Positions 12,784 to 23,791 of a DNA stretch of 64,000 nucleotides are shown here, piece by piece; within the stretch, counting starts at the first letter, position 1, and every line of letters begins with the position of its first letter. The translations under genes and the position numbers were made by a program. The notes below the pieces were generated by a model. It had not been told where the DNA came from, did not search any database, and saw only the letters and a program-made list of their open reading frames with translations. The DNA comes from Archangium lansingense. GTDB taxonomy: Bacteria > Myxococcota > Myxococcia > Myxococcales > Myxococcaceae. The stretch spans positions 744,001-808,000 of the forward strand of contig NZ_JAPNKA010000001.1 of assembly GCF_026626635.1 (NCBI RefSeq), read 5' to 3'.

Positions 12784-15700
12784 TCATCCGAGGCGGGGCT
12801 CCAGGGCTGCTAGCCGGGGTCTCCAGATGGGGGCACTGGCCGCTCGCTGACGGGCCTCGTCCCACCAGGCCCGCGCCCGGGAGGGCTCTCCAGCGGTGAG
12901 TGCCGCGTCGAGGGCGCGCAGGAGGAACTCCAGCGCTTCGTCGTCCGAGGCAACAGGCATGGCTTCGTCGAGGATCGCCTGCCAACCGTCGAGTTCGTCC
13001 AGGTCCGCGGGTAGCCCGGTGCGCGCGAGGAGCCGCTCAACGAGGCGCACCTGCACGCGAGTGACTGGCGCCAGGCGCTCGGGCGGGACGCGGCGCTCCA
13101 CCCAGGCGAGGCTCTCGCGCGCCAGGGTGGACTCACCGAGGTTGGCGGCGATGCGAGCGACGAGCACCGCATCCAGTGCCACCGGCGCATCGCTGAAGAA
13201 TCGCTCTCCAAGGGCCTGGGCCCGCCGGGCATGGGGCAGGGCCTCCGGGCCTCGGCCGCTCCAGTGCAGCACCTCGGCGAAGTTGAAGGAGGCCCATCGC
13301 TCGAGCTGCACGTGGCCCAACTCGCGCGCTAACCGCACCGCCTGAGCCAGGTCTTCCAACGCCGGCTCCACCGACTGCTGCCTCAACCACAGCAGCACGC
13401 GGTTGGTATGGGCCGTGCCCACGTGCAGCAGGTCTCCTCGCGCCCGGCCCCGGGAGATGACGGCCTCGAGGCACACGGCCGCCTCGTCCACGCGTTGCAG
13501 GAAGGTGAGCGCTACGCCGAGTACCAGTCGACCGATGGCCTCCGACTCGAAGTCGTCCAGCCGCTCGGCCTCGGCGACGGCGGGGGCGAGCACCTCCACC
13601 GCCTCGGGCCACCGGCCCTCACGTGCCTGGTTGCGGCCTCGGGCCAGCGCGCACCGCAGCCGCAGCCGCTCGTCGGTCAGCCGCTCCTCCCGGAGGAAGG
13701 CCTGCTCGGCGGCGCGCTGGGAGTCCTCCGGCCGCTCCAGCCAGTCGTGGAGTGTCGCCTCGGCGAGCAGCAGGTCCACTACCGCCGCGTCGTCACCCCG
13801 AGCCTCTGCGAGCGCTCGCGCGGCAGTCAGGTCCTCGATGGCCTCGCGGAAGCGCTGGGTGCGGCTGCGCACGCGACCCCGTCCGCCCAGGGCTTGCTCG
13901 CGCAGCGGGTGGGACTCCTCCGGCAGGTGTGCGAGCGCGGCACTGTAAGCCCGCTCTGCCTCCACGTCTTGATGAGCGGCCCGGGCGCGCTCTCCCAAAG
14001 TGAGGAAGGCTCGGCTCGCGATGTCGTGCTCACCGCAGGAGGCGGCGTGCTCGGCCAGGCGCCGCAGCCGGGGCATGGGGATGTCCGTGGCTTCCGGTGA
14101 TGCGATGCCGCGCGCCCTCATGGAATGGAGAGCGGCCCGGTGCAGGGTGCGCAGGAGAGACGGCGGGGTGTCCGCTTTCAGCGCGTCGCGCAGCAGCCGG
14201 TGGCGGAAGGTGTAGCGCCCGTTGCCCTGGGCCTCGAGCACACCCGCGCGTGTGAGGCGCTCCAGGCCCATGCCCGCGTCGAGTGCCGCCAGCTCCCGCT
14301 GAGACTCTTCTACTCCCTCCAGCGCGCGCTGAGCCGCATCCACGTCCTCGGCCGAGAGCGACTCGCCCAGCACCGCGCACAGCGAGGCCAGTAGCCGCGA
14401 GGTGTGCGGCAGCGCGGAGCGGACGCGGTGCACCACGCGCTCAAAGGGAGTGGTGATGGCCTCGCGCGGCAGTTCGTCTGGAGCAAGCACCCAGGTGGCA
14501 CTCCGTGCATCGGGCCTCACGGCGCCCGTCTCACGAAGGGCGCGCACCAGCTCGACGAGCGCCAGTGGATTGCCCTGGGTGAGGGACTCGAGGTGCGCGA
14601 GCACCGGCTCGGCGATGAACTCCACGGGGTGCAGCAGTTCGCGCAGCAGGGCCCGTGTGGCGGAGGAAGGCAGGGGCGGTACCAGGTGCAGGGTGGTGCG
14701 CGCGGCGCGGTCGCCCAGGTGGGGCCGCAGCGTTCGGAGCTCGGGCGGTGCAGCAAGGCAGACCCAGAGCGGCAGGGGCTCGCCACCGAGCGTGGCTCGC
14801 TCCAAGGCATCCAGACAGAGGGCATCCGACTGGTGCGCATCGTCGATGAGGAGCGCGAGGGGTTGTTTCCGGGCCAGTGCCCTCAGCCGCATGCCGAGCC
14901 TCGCTGCGGCCTCACCGCTCTCCGGCACGGGATACGGTGGCGCCCCGAGCGCCTCGAGTGCGCGCTCGAGCTGGACGGAGAGTGGCTCCTGGGTGGTGTC
15001 CGGGGCTGGAGCCCGGAGCGTCAGGAGACGCACCGGCCCGGTGACGAGCGCCTCCGTGAGCGCGGCCATCAGGCGGCTCTTTCCCTGGCCCGGCTCGCCT
15101 TCCAGCAGGGTGAGGCAGGGCACTTGTTCCGTGAGGGCCTGACGCGCGGTGGCGGACAGCTCCGCCAGAAGCTCCTCTCGGCCCACCAAGGGATGTGGCG
15201 TTTGGCGCGAGGCCGCGTCCAACTCGGAAGAGGTGGCGTGCTCCGCGAGCGTGAAGCGTTCGGAGCCCGAGGCGGCGAGCACCTCATGGGGTGCGAGGAG
15301 CGCGGCGGCCTCTGCCGTCAGGTACAGGGCGGGCTCGGTGTGGGCCTGCCACCAGCCCTCTGGCTTCTCGAGCGCTGCACCGGCGAGCCGTGTCCCCGAG
15401 CGGCCGGGTCGTACCCGCAACTCGGCGACGTGCAGCACTGCTCCGTGGACCAGCCCCGCGCCCAGCAGACCGCGAGCAGCCCGAGCCGCTGCGCGCAGGC
15501 CCACCGCAGCGGAGGGGTGCTCGTGAAAGGTGACGATGCAGCCTTCACCCTGGAGCCTTCCCAGGGCTCCTCCCTCAGGCGAGACGCGCTCGAGCACCGC
15601 ACGGGCCGTGGCGCGCAGCCCGACACCGAGGAGCGCGACGCGGCGGAGGCTGGAGGTGGCCGGCCCGGCGGAGGGAACTGCGGCGGGGGCATGCACGGCA

Positions 15701-16635
15701 GGATGCGCCTCACCCCGGGCGAGCACCTCCTCCTCCTCGCGCAGGGCCTGGGCCAGCGCGGCTCCATCCGTGAAGCGAGCTGGGGGCTCCTTGGCGAGAC
15801 AGCGGAGCAGGAGCGCCTCCAGCTCGGGCGGTATGGCGGTGAGCGACGAGGGACGTGGAGGCCGGAGGGAGAGGTGCCCCCGCACCACCTCTGGGGCCTC
15901 TCCGACGAAGGGAGGTCGGCCCGTGAGCAGCTCGAAGAGAAGGACGCCGAGCGCATAGACGTCCGCGCGCGCATCCGCGTAACGCGCGTCTTGGAACTGC
16001 TCTGGCGCCATGTAGTGCACGGTGCCGAGCCTCTGTCCGGCCTGGGTCAGCCCGAGTGTCTCCGCTCCCTCGGAGTGCCGGGCGAGGCCGAAGTCCAGGA
16101 GGGCCACCGTGCCTCCGGTGCGGAGGAAGACGTTCTCCGGCTTCAAGTCTCGGTGGACGAGCCCCGCGGCGTGGACGCGGCCGAGTACCTCGCCCACCTG
16201 TCTTGCTAGCCTGAGTGCCTCCTCCCGTCGCACGGCTCCGTTGCCGGGCTGGCGCGCCATCCACGCGGCCAGTGTCTCGCCTTCCAGTCGCTCCATGGCG
16301 AGGAAGGGCCGCTCCTCCACCTCGCTCGCTTCGATGAAGGTGGGGACGTCCGGCGCAGCCAGGCGGCGCAGGGCCTCGGCTTCACGCGCGAAGCGTTCCC
16401 GAGTGCCGGGGCCGCCGAGCTTGAGCGCGACCGTCCGGCCATCCGCTTCACGGTGCGCGGCGTACACCTGCCCCGCGCCGCCCGCCCCGAGCAGCTCACC
16501 GAGCGTGTAGCCCTTCGGGGCGCGCGAGGGTGCTCCGGTCTCCTCCTGGTGGAGAGGTGTTTCCGGCGCACACGGCCCATCGAGGGGACAAGCTGTAGCG
16601 GGAGTGAGCCGGCGGTGGCAGGTGGGACAGCGCAT
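12784..16635 (-). CDS. Giant Ser/Thr kinase fused to an AAA/MalT-like ATPase and TPR domain
   Basis: A 1283-residue multidomain regulator. An N-terminal zinc-ribbon-like segment (CPTCHRRL, ACPLDG) precedes a complete Hanks kinase: GAGGAGQVY loop, VALKLGG, LVHRDLKPENVF near residue 157, LLDFGLARH, MAPEQ and DVYALGVLLFELLTG. A predicted ATPase follows with Walker A GEPGQGKS near residue 510 and Walker B LALLIDDAHQSD. The C-terminal 400 residues are helical Ala/Leu/Arg/Glu-rich repeats of TPR type. This architecture (kinase, STAND-like ATPase, TPR) is common in myxobacteria and is thought to integrate signals. The start lies 4 nt after the stop of the OPT transporter, so the two are probably translationally coupled. 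Confidence 0.95.
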   Translation of the reverse strand: MRCPTCHRRLTPATACPLDGPCAPETPLHQEETGAPSRAPKGYTLGELLGAGGAGQVYAAHREADGRTVALKLGGPGTRERFAREAEALRRLAAPDVPTFIEASEVEERPFLAMERLEGETLAAWMARQPGNGAVRREEALRLARQVGEVLGRVHAAGLVHRDLKPENVFLRTGGTVALLDFGLARHSEGAETLGLTQAGQRLGTVHYMAPEQFQDARYADARADVYALGVLLFELLTGRPPFVGEAPEVVRGHLSLRPPRPSSLTAIPPELEALLLRCLAKEPPARFTDGAALAQALREEEEVLARGEAHPAVHAPAAVPSAGPATSSLRRVALLGVGLRATARAVLERVSPEGGALGRLQGEGCIVTFHEHPSAAVGLRAAARAARGLLGAGLVHGAVLHVAELRVRPGRSGTRLAGAALEKPEGWWQAHTEPALYLTAEAAALLAPHEVLAASGSERFTLAEHATSSELDAASRQTPHPLVGREELLAELSATARQALTEQVPCLTLLEGEPGQGKSRLMAALTEALVTGPVRLLTLRAPAPDTTQEPLSVQLERALEALGAPPYPVPESGEAAARLGMRLRALARKQPLALLIDDAHQSDALCLDALERATLGGEPLPLWVCLAAPPELRTLRPHLGDRAARTTLHLVPPLPSSATRALLRELLHPVEFIAEPVLAHLESLTQGNPLALVELVRALRETGAVRPDARSATWVLAPDELPREAITTPFERVVHRVRSALPHTSRLLASLCAVLGESLSAEDVDAAQRALEGVEESQRELAALDAGMGLERLTRAGVLEAQGNGRYTFRHRLLRDALKADTPPSLLRTLHRAALHSMRARGIASPEATDIPMPRLRRLAEHAASCGEHDIASRAFLTLGERARAAHQDVEAERAYSAALAHLPEESHPLREQALGGRGRVRSRTQRFREAIEDLTAARALAEARGDDAAVVDLLLAEATLHDWLERPEDSQRAAEQAFLREERLTDERLRLRCALARGRNQAREGRWPEAVEVLAPAVAEAERLDDFESEAIGRLVLGVALTFLQRVDEAAVCLEAVISRGRARGDLLHVGTAHTNRVLLWLRQQSVEPALEDLAQAVRLARELGHVQLERWASFNFAEVLHWSGRGPEALPHARRAQALGERFFSDAPVALDAVLVARIAANLGESTLARESLAWVERRVPPERLAPVTRVQVRLVERLLARTGLPADLDELDGWQAILDEAMPVASDDEALEFLLRALDAALTAGEPSRARAWWDEARQRAASAPIWRPRLAALEPRLG

Positions 16636-16639
16636 ACGT

Positions 16640-18451
16640 TCAAGAGGATGCGCTGAGGACGAGCAGGACGGCCAGGCTCACCAGGCTCTCGCCCACGATG
16701 AGTCCCGAGGCCAGTGGTACCGTGGCGGCGTCCGCGAGTGCTGGCCTCGAGCGGGCCAGGAGCGCCGCGGCCACCGCGCCCAGGAAGACAGACAGCGAGG
16801 TAGAGGCCGGCAGTACGAAGGCGATTCCCAGGCCGATGGGGGAGGGGATGAAGCGTCGGGCCGGCTCGGGAGCGAAGCGCTCCAGGAGGACGAGCGTCAC
16901 GCCCAGGAGTGCGCCCACGAGGGCACCCCAGCGCGCGGCCTCATTCAGGCCGCTCAGGCCTGAGGAGAGCACTCGCGCCACCGCGGCCACGATGAAGCCT
17001 GGAGGGGCGGGGAAGCGCTCCTCGGAGATGGCCGAGGTGTCTGGCACCAGCAGGTAGAAGACAGGGACGATGAGGGCCGAGCCGACGAGGCAGCCCCAGA
17101 GCTGGGCGAGGAATGTCTGCCGGGGAGCGACGCCGAGCAGGGAGCCTGCCTTCACGTCGGTGAGCAGGTCCGCGCTGGAAGCGGCGATGTTGCCGGAGAG
17201 GCTCGCCGCCACGGTGTTGGCCAGCACGTTGCCCGGCATGAGGCCGCCGAAGGCGAGCTGCGCCACATGGCCCAGTGTCCCCGAGGGGGTCATGTCCGTC
17301 TCCCCCGTTGCCCGGCACGCCACCGCCGCGAGCGCGAAGGAGAGCAGCACTCCCAGCAACCCGAGCGGGAAGGGAATGCCGAAGGCCACCGCGCCCACCG
17401 TGACGAGCCCGAGGGTGAGCAGCGCCACCCCGGAGAGGAACCACGAGCGGGGGACGTCCGCCGCTTCAGGTAGCTCGCCGGGGGCGCGACGTGCACCAAG
17501 CAGCGAGCCGAACGTGCGCCGCAGCAGCCCGCGTTGGAGCGCCAGGTGGGTGAAGGAGGCGCTCATCACCAGCGCCGCGCCCGGCCACATGCTCCACTTG
17601 ATGATGCCGTAATAGCCCGTCTCCGCGATGTCTCCTCGCGCGAGCAACCAGGGAGCGAAGCCTCCGAAGCACACGAGCGCACCGAGCAGCAGCGAGGCCC
17701 CGGTACGCACGCCCACGATGGCGCCGGTGCCTAGCGGCAGGAGCATCAGCTCCACGGAGAAGGTCAGCTCCGACAGCGGCACGCCGAGCAGGGCACCTGG
17801 CAGGGAGAGCGCCACGGGAATCAGTTGAAAGCCATCACGCGCGAGCGCCACGAGCCCCGCCCCGAGCGCTCCCACTCCGAGTGCCCGTGCTCCCTGGCGG
17901 CCCGAGGCATCGCCCGCGTGCAGCGAGCGCGCCACGGAGGCCGCGGCCATTCCCGAGGGGAAGGGGAGAGGTTCATGGCGGATGAAGGCGCGCTGCATGG
18001 GCAGAGCGAGGACAACGCCGAGCGCCGAGCTGAGGAGCGTCCACGCGAGGAGCGCCCAGACGGGGGGATGCTGGCCGGCGAGCAGCAGCCAGGCCACGCT
18101 GGCGGTGACGATGGTGCCGCCGGTGGAGTAGCCCGCGGAGGAGGCCGCGGACTGCATGGCGCTCGTCTCCTGGAGGCTGAGGAGGGGTCCGAAGCGCGAG
18201 GCGCTCAGCCGCAGGAGGGACCGCTGGACGCCGAGCCCGACGACGCAGGCGATGAGGGCCGCGGGGAAAGCCAGGCCTGTCTTCAACCCCACGTAGAGGT
18301 TGGACAGACACATGAGCGCGCCAATGAGGCTGCCGAGCACGAGCGCGCGCGGGGTGAGGGCTGAGGGAGGCGTACCGGCGCGTGGTGGTGTCTCCGCTTC
18401 GATGGAGGCGGGTGCCGCCTCGGCCTCGTCTCTCGCTGCGCCCACCGGCAT
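16640..18451 (-). CDS. OPT-family oligopeptide/metal-chelate transporter
   Basis: An inner-membrane symporter of 603 residues with about 14-16 hydrophobic segments. Family markers are NLYVGLKTGLAFPAALIACV, SLQETSAMQSAASSAGYSTG and the NIAASSADLLTDVKAGSLLG segment. OPT proteins take up oligopeptides, glutathione-like compounds or metal-siderophore complexes; the substrate cannot be read here. It is the first gene of a two-gene operon, with the giant Ser/Thr kinase starting 4 nt downstream, so transport and kinase signalling may be functionally linked. Confidence 0.93.
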   Translation of the reverse strand: MPVGAARDEAEAAPASIEAETPPRAGTPPSALTPRALVLGSLIGALMCLSNLYVGLKTGLAFPAALIACVVGLGVQRSLLRLSASRFGPLLSLQETSAMQSAASSAGYSTGGTIVTASVAWLLLAGQHPPVWALLAWTLLSSALGVVLALPMQRAFIRHEPLPFPSGMAAASVARSLHAGDASGRQGARALGVGALGAGLVALARDGFQLIPVALSLPGALLGVPLSELTFSVELMLLPLGTGAIVGVRTGASLLLGALVCFGGFAPWLLARGDIAETGYYGIIKWSMWPGAALVMSASFTHLALQRGLLRRTFGSLLGARRAPGELPEAADVPRSWFLSGVALLTLGLVTVGAVAFGIPFPLGLLGVLLSFALAAVACRATGETDMTPSGTLGHVAQLAFGGLMPGNVLANTVAASLSGNIAASSADLLTDVKAGSLLGVAPRQTFLAQLWGCLVGSALIVPVFYLLVPDTSAISEERFPAPPGFIVAAVARVLSSGLSGLNEAARWGALVGALLGVTLVLLERFAPEPARRFIPSPIGLGIAFVLPASTSLSVFLGAVAAALLARSRPALADAATVPLASGLIVGESLVSLAVLLVLSASS

Positions 18452-18542
18452 GTCCCCAGAATACGCCCGGCCCGGGAATCCTGGAATCCACTCCGCTCAC
18501 GGAAACCTGGAGGGACGGTGGCCAGGCGGCCACACCGCTGTC

Positions 18543-19139
18543 TCAAGCACCGGGCCGGAGCTTCTCCAACTCGGCGAGCACCGCCTTCAGCTCGGGGGTC
18601 TCCAGCGCCTTGTGCACCGAGGCGAAGAACTGCGAGAGGTCCCCCGCGCCCTGGTGTTCGTAGATGGTGGCCTGGAGGCCCATCTCCAGCCGGTCCACCT
18701 GGCGCACCAGCCGGGCCTCGAAGGAGGTGCCGTGCTCGTACTCCTCCCACAGCGCGAGGTACTCGGCGCCGCGCGGCAGCTTGGCGAGGATTCGCTCCAC
18801 GGCCTGTTGCTCGCGCTGGAGCTTCTCCTCGCGGCTCACCTTGTCATGGGGCGTGATGTCCCCGACATAGGCCTCGCCCAGGTCATGCAGGAGTGCGATG
18901 CGTACCACTTTCGAGGCGTCCGCCTCGGGGAAGTAGCTGTCGGCGAGGAACAGGCTCAGCAGCGCCACGCCGAAGGAGTGCTCGGCGACACTCTCACAGC
19001 GCTCCCGCGCGAGGCCCACGCGCAGCCAGCCCTGCCGGTAGAGCTGCTTGAGGTGGTTGAGTTCGAAGTACGCCTCGATGAGGGCGAGGGTGCTCCGTCC
19101 CTGGAGGAACGCGATGGGGGGCGCTGCCTTGGTCTGCAT
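18543..19139 (-). CDS. HD-domain hydrolase (HDDC2/YfbR-like 5'-nucleotidase family)
   Basis: A predicted metal-dependent phosphohydrolase of 198 residues. The HD-fold ligands are visible: His54 in SVAEHSFGVALL, His85-Asp86 in RIALLHDLGEAYVGD, and Asp149 in VRQVDRLEMG. Family members dephosphorylate deoxynucleoside 5'-monophosphates or related substrates. The start at 19139 fits the usual N-terminus; in-frame ATGs at 19211 and 19196 would add 24 or 19 residues, and the first has a GGGGGAG just before it, so the start is uncertain. Confidence 0.88.
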   Translation of the reverse strand: MQTKAAPPIAFLQGRSTLALIEAYFELNHLKQLYRQGWLRVGLARERCESVAEHSFGVALLSLFLADSYFPEADASKVVRIALLHDLGEAYVGDITPHDKVSREEKLQREQQAVERILAKLPRGAEYLALWEEYEHGTSFEARLVRQVDRLEMGLQATIYEHQGAGDLSQFFASVHKALETPELKAVLAELEKLRPGA

Positions 19140-19229
19140 GAGTCGCGATGGTACCGCGTAGAGCTTTTCTGGCGGAGCGGGCGTTGATGGGGCCATGCCG
19201 CTCGCCGCCATGCTCCCCCGCGACCCGCG

Positions 19230-19877
19230 CTACCTCCAGACTGAGTCTCCTCCAGAGGCGTCCTCACCCGTGAAGGGAACTCCGCCATCTGTGGCCGGAG
19301 ACGGAACAGGCGGGGATTGTGGGTTTGAGGGAGCAGTTCCACCGTCCTGTGGCGGGTTCCAGATGGTGTCGAATGTCAGGGAGACGCCGGGTTCGGCTCT
19401 GATCCATCGGCCTCCGTCATCTGGCGTTTCCGGCTCGATGGGTCCCGAGGGCTGGCCCTCCACTAGGCGTCGGAGAATGCGGCCGTCTGCACTGATGGCG
19501 TACATCATGCCCGAGCCCAGCCCTGGTGGGTATTGGTAGCCGCAATACGCGTAGTTCCAGTTGATCAAGACAAAGATGATGCTTCCCTGGCGGATGACCC
19601 GGTAGAACTGCGCTTCCTTCCTGCTTAGACAAGGTATGTCCCTGCCGTTTGAGGGAAGATAGTCATTGGAGGCAATGACAAGGGCCCGGAGCATCTCGCC
19701 GTCCATCTCATATGTCTCGCCTTGCGCACCGACCTTGACAGGAACACGTTCGAAGAATTGTGGAAAAACGATGGATTCATCGTCTTCCAGCGGCGCTCGG
19801 TGCGGAAACAGGTTCCGCAGGTACCCGCACCCCAGGAGTGAGACGGCGATCACGAGAGAAAACCTTTGCATCTTCAT
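19230..19877 (-). CDS. Predicted lipoprotein of unknown function
   Basis: A 215-residue protein beginning MKMQRFSLVIAVSLLGCGYL, with a clear lipobox (LLGC) at Cys17, so it is probably lipid-anchored. The C-terminal 50 residues are rich in Pro/Gly/Asp/Ser and likely disordered. Lower GC and more A/T-ending codons than the flanking genes suggest acquired DNA. It is the last gene of a three-gene operon, 33 bp downstream of the JAMM-like lipoprotein gene. No family is recognised. Confidence 0.82.
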   Translation of the reverse strand: MKMQRFSLVIAVSLLGCGYLRNLFPHRAPLEDDESIVFPQFFERVPVKVGAQGETYEMDGEMLRALVIASNDYLPSNGRDIPCLSRKEAQFYRVIRQGSIIFVLINWNYAYCGYQYPPGLGSGMMYAISADGRILRRLVEGQPSGPIEPETPDDGGRWIRAEPGVSLTFDTIWNPPQDGGTAPSNPQSPPVPSPATDGGVPFTGEDASGGDSVWR

Positions 19878-19910
19878 ACAGCGTCCTCGAAATAGTTCTG
19901 GTGGGAGGTG

Positions 19911-20651
19911 CTATTCCTTCGTGATGGTGAACTCCGTATCGTTGATCCAGTTGACCATCCCAATTCTCTTGCCCTTCCAGTCGCCGCTTGTGTTGGTCCA
20001 CTTCTGCAATTCGCTGGTCGCCGGAATGTACTGATAGAAGCCATCACAGGTGGAATTCTGGCTGTCCTTCGAGTTCGAGAAGAACGCGACAACGGAGAGA
20101 GGGATTGTTCTACCTCCCGCCTCTACAGTCAGTGCATGTGCATTCGCCATGGCAATGGCGAAGTAGACGTCCGGTTTGGAGATCTCGCTCGCGAAGGGAT
20201 GGTTGTGGAGGAGGATGATGTACTTGATGCTGCTCGGCGCGTATCGAGGATCGTCGATGTTCGGAGGAAGCAGGCAGGTTGCTTCCCCTTTCAGAGCGCT
20301 TCCTGGTGCTGGCACGTCCGTCAGCATGCTCAATTCGTACTTGTGCTCTGGGGTGTAGTAGAGCCAAGCGCAGTATTCAGTGGAGACTCGCAGGGCGAGC
20401 TCGGGGTCCCTCTCCTGGAGGTGGACGACGGTTGCGTGCGGCTTCGAGAGGATCAGCGGGCAGGCCGCTTTCAACGCGTCTGAGAACGAGTCGAACGACC
20501 CGAAGTTCTTCAGGGGCCCCGGGATGCTCTCTGCTCCATGTCCGGGAGTGGGCCTCCAGATGTGGGGATCGGCGGGCCTGATTGACGAACAAGCAAGACA
20601 GGCCAGCAGCGAAACCAGGAGCGGGTGCGGAGGACTCTTCGAGTGCATCAT
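19911..20651 (-). CDS. Lipoprotein with a JAMM/MPN+ metalloprotease-type signature
   Basis: A 246-residue predicted lipoprotein (signal LLVSLLACLAC; Cys18 or Cys21 could be lipidated). Residues 149-161 read HNHPFASEISKPD, which fits the HxHP(x5)SxxD zinc-binding pattern of JAMM/MPN+ peptidases and of the DUF4329-type domains of polymorphic toxins; Glu92 in STEYCAW could be the upstream catalytic Glu. It could cleave isopeptide or peptide bonds in the envelope, or be a toxin delivered between cells. Its ATG overlaps the stop of the upstream gene (ATGA), so the two are translationally coupled. GC is lower than in flanking genes. The fold is inferred from the motif only. Confidence 0.72.
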   Translation of the reverse strand: MMHSKSPPHPLLVSLLACLACSSIRPADPHIWRPTPGHGAESIPGPLKNFGSFDSFSDALKAACPLILSKPHATVVHLQERDPELALRVSTEYCAWLYYTPEHKYELSMLTDVPAPGSALKGEATCLLPPNIDDPRYAPSSIKYIILLHNHPFASEISKPDVYFAIAMANAHALTVEAGGRTIPLSVVAFFSNSKDSQNSTCDGFYQYIPATSELQKWTNTSGDWKGKRIGMVNWINDTEFTITKE

Positions 20652-21100
20652 TGAGGATTCAGCCCGAAGTGAGCCCTGATGCGCTCGGCGGGAGGGTGGC
20701 TACCGGACTCCTCGAGCATGTTGAGGCACCAGCGTGCCGCGTCGTCCAGGCGGGGCGTGACGACGTAGGGCGCATTGCGCGGCCGGATCTTGAGGAAGGT
20801 GGACATCATCAACCGCAGGAGCGGTGAGGTGATGACCATGGCGTAGCCCAGCATCTGGGTATCGAGCAGGGTCGCGTGCTGCTTCAGCCACTCCGCCTGA
20901 AGATGGCGGAGCTCGGAGGAGAGCATGGGCGCGTACCGCATGTCGAAGAGGGTGACGTGCTTCTCCGGGCGCTGCAGGTAGGTGAGCCGCTGCGCGAGGT
21001 ACTCCTCGAAGCGTGTGGGCGGGATCGTGCCTTGTATCTGGACGATGAGCAGGGGCCAGAGGGAGTCATCAACGACGACGGGGGATGAGTCGTTCTGCAT
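20648..21100 (-). CDS. Small soluble protein of unknown function, STAS-like appearance
   Basis: A 150-residue cytoplasmic protein, first gene of the operon with the two lipoproteins, sharing a 4-bp ATGA overlap with the next gene. The alternation of hydrophobic strands and helices (LLIVQIQGTIPPTRFEEYL, HVTLFDMRYAP, MLGYAMVITSPLLRLMMSTF) resembles STAS/SpoIIAA-like folds, but no catalytic or phosphorylation motif is evident. The ATG at 21100 is chosen because upstream in-frame sequence to 21157 looks non-coding. It might be an immunity or chaperone-type partner of the lipoproteins, but that is speculative. Confidence 0.75.
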   Translation of the reverse strand: MQNDSSPVVVDDSLWPLLIVQIQGTIPPTRFEEYLAQRLTYLQRPEKHVTLFDMRYAPMLSSELRHLQAEWLKQHATLLDTQMLGYAMVITSPLLRLMMSTFLKIRPRNAPYVVTPRLDDAARWCLNMLEESGSHPPAERIRAHFGLNPQ

Positions 21101-21175
21101 GGCGTCACGGCATGTGACCGGCTTGGCATTCTGGTGGAGCGCCGGGGGACGCCCCACCAGATCTCGCCTAACCGC

Positions 21176-23575
<2,400 letters not shown>

Positions 23576-23791
23576 AATGGGCTCGGTACTATCGCCCTTA
23601 CGCTCTCCAAGAGCGAGAGAGAAGCAGCCAGAGGGGGGCCTCCCGGCGGGTGTCGGGCGGGTGCATGGAGGCGGAGGAGGTCCCCTGACGGGTGCCAGGC
23701 CGCTCTCTCGGCAGGCGTCCCTCCCGATTGCCCGCTCCCAGGCACACGGGCGGGGACCTTGGGGTCCCGGGGAGGTGACGACCCGAGCGTC

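Noticed and set aside
14404-16209. A 601-codon plus-strand frame inside the giant kinase gene
   Set aside because: Antisense shadow of the kinase and ATPase domains, whose motifs are all on the minus strand.
23753-23768. GGGACC/GGTCCC hairpin near the 3' side of the oxygenase gene as a terminator
   Set aside because: The stem is only 6 bp with no T-run, and such stems are expected by chance at this GC.
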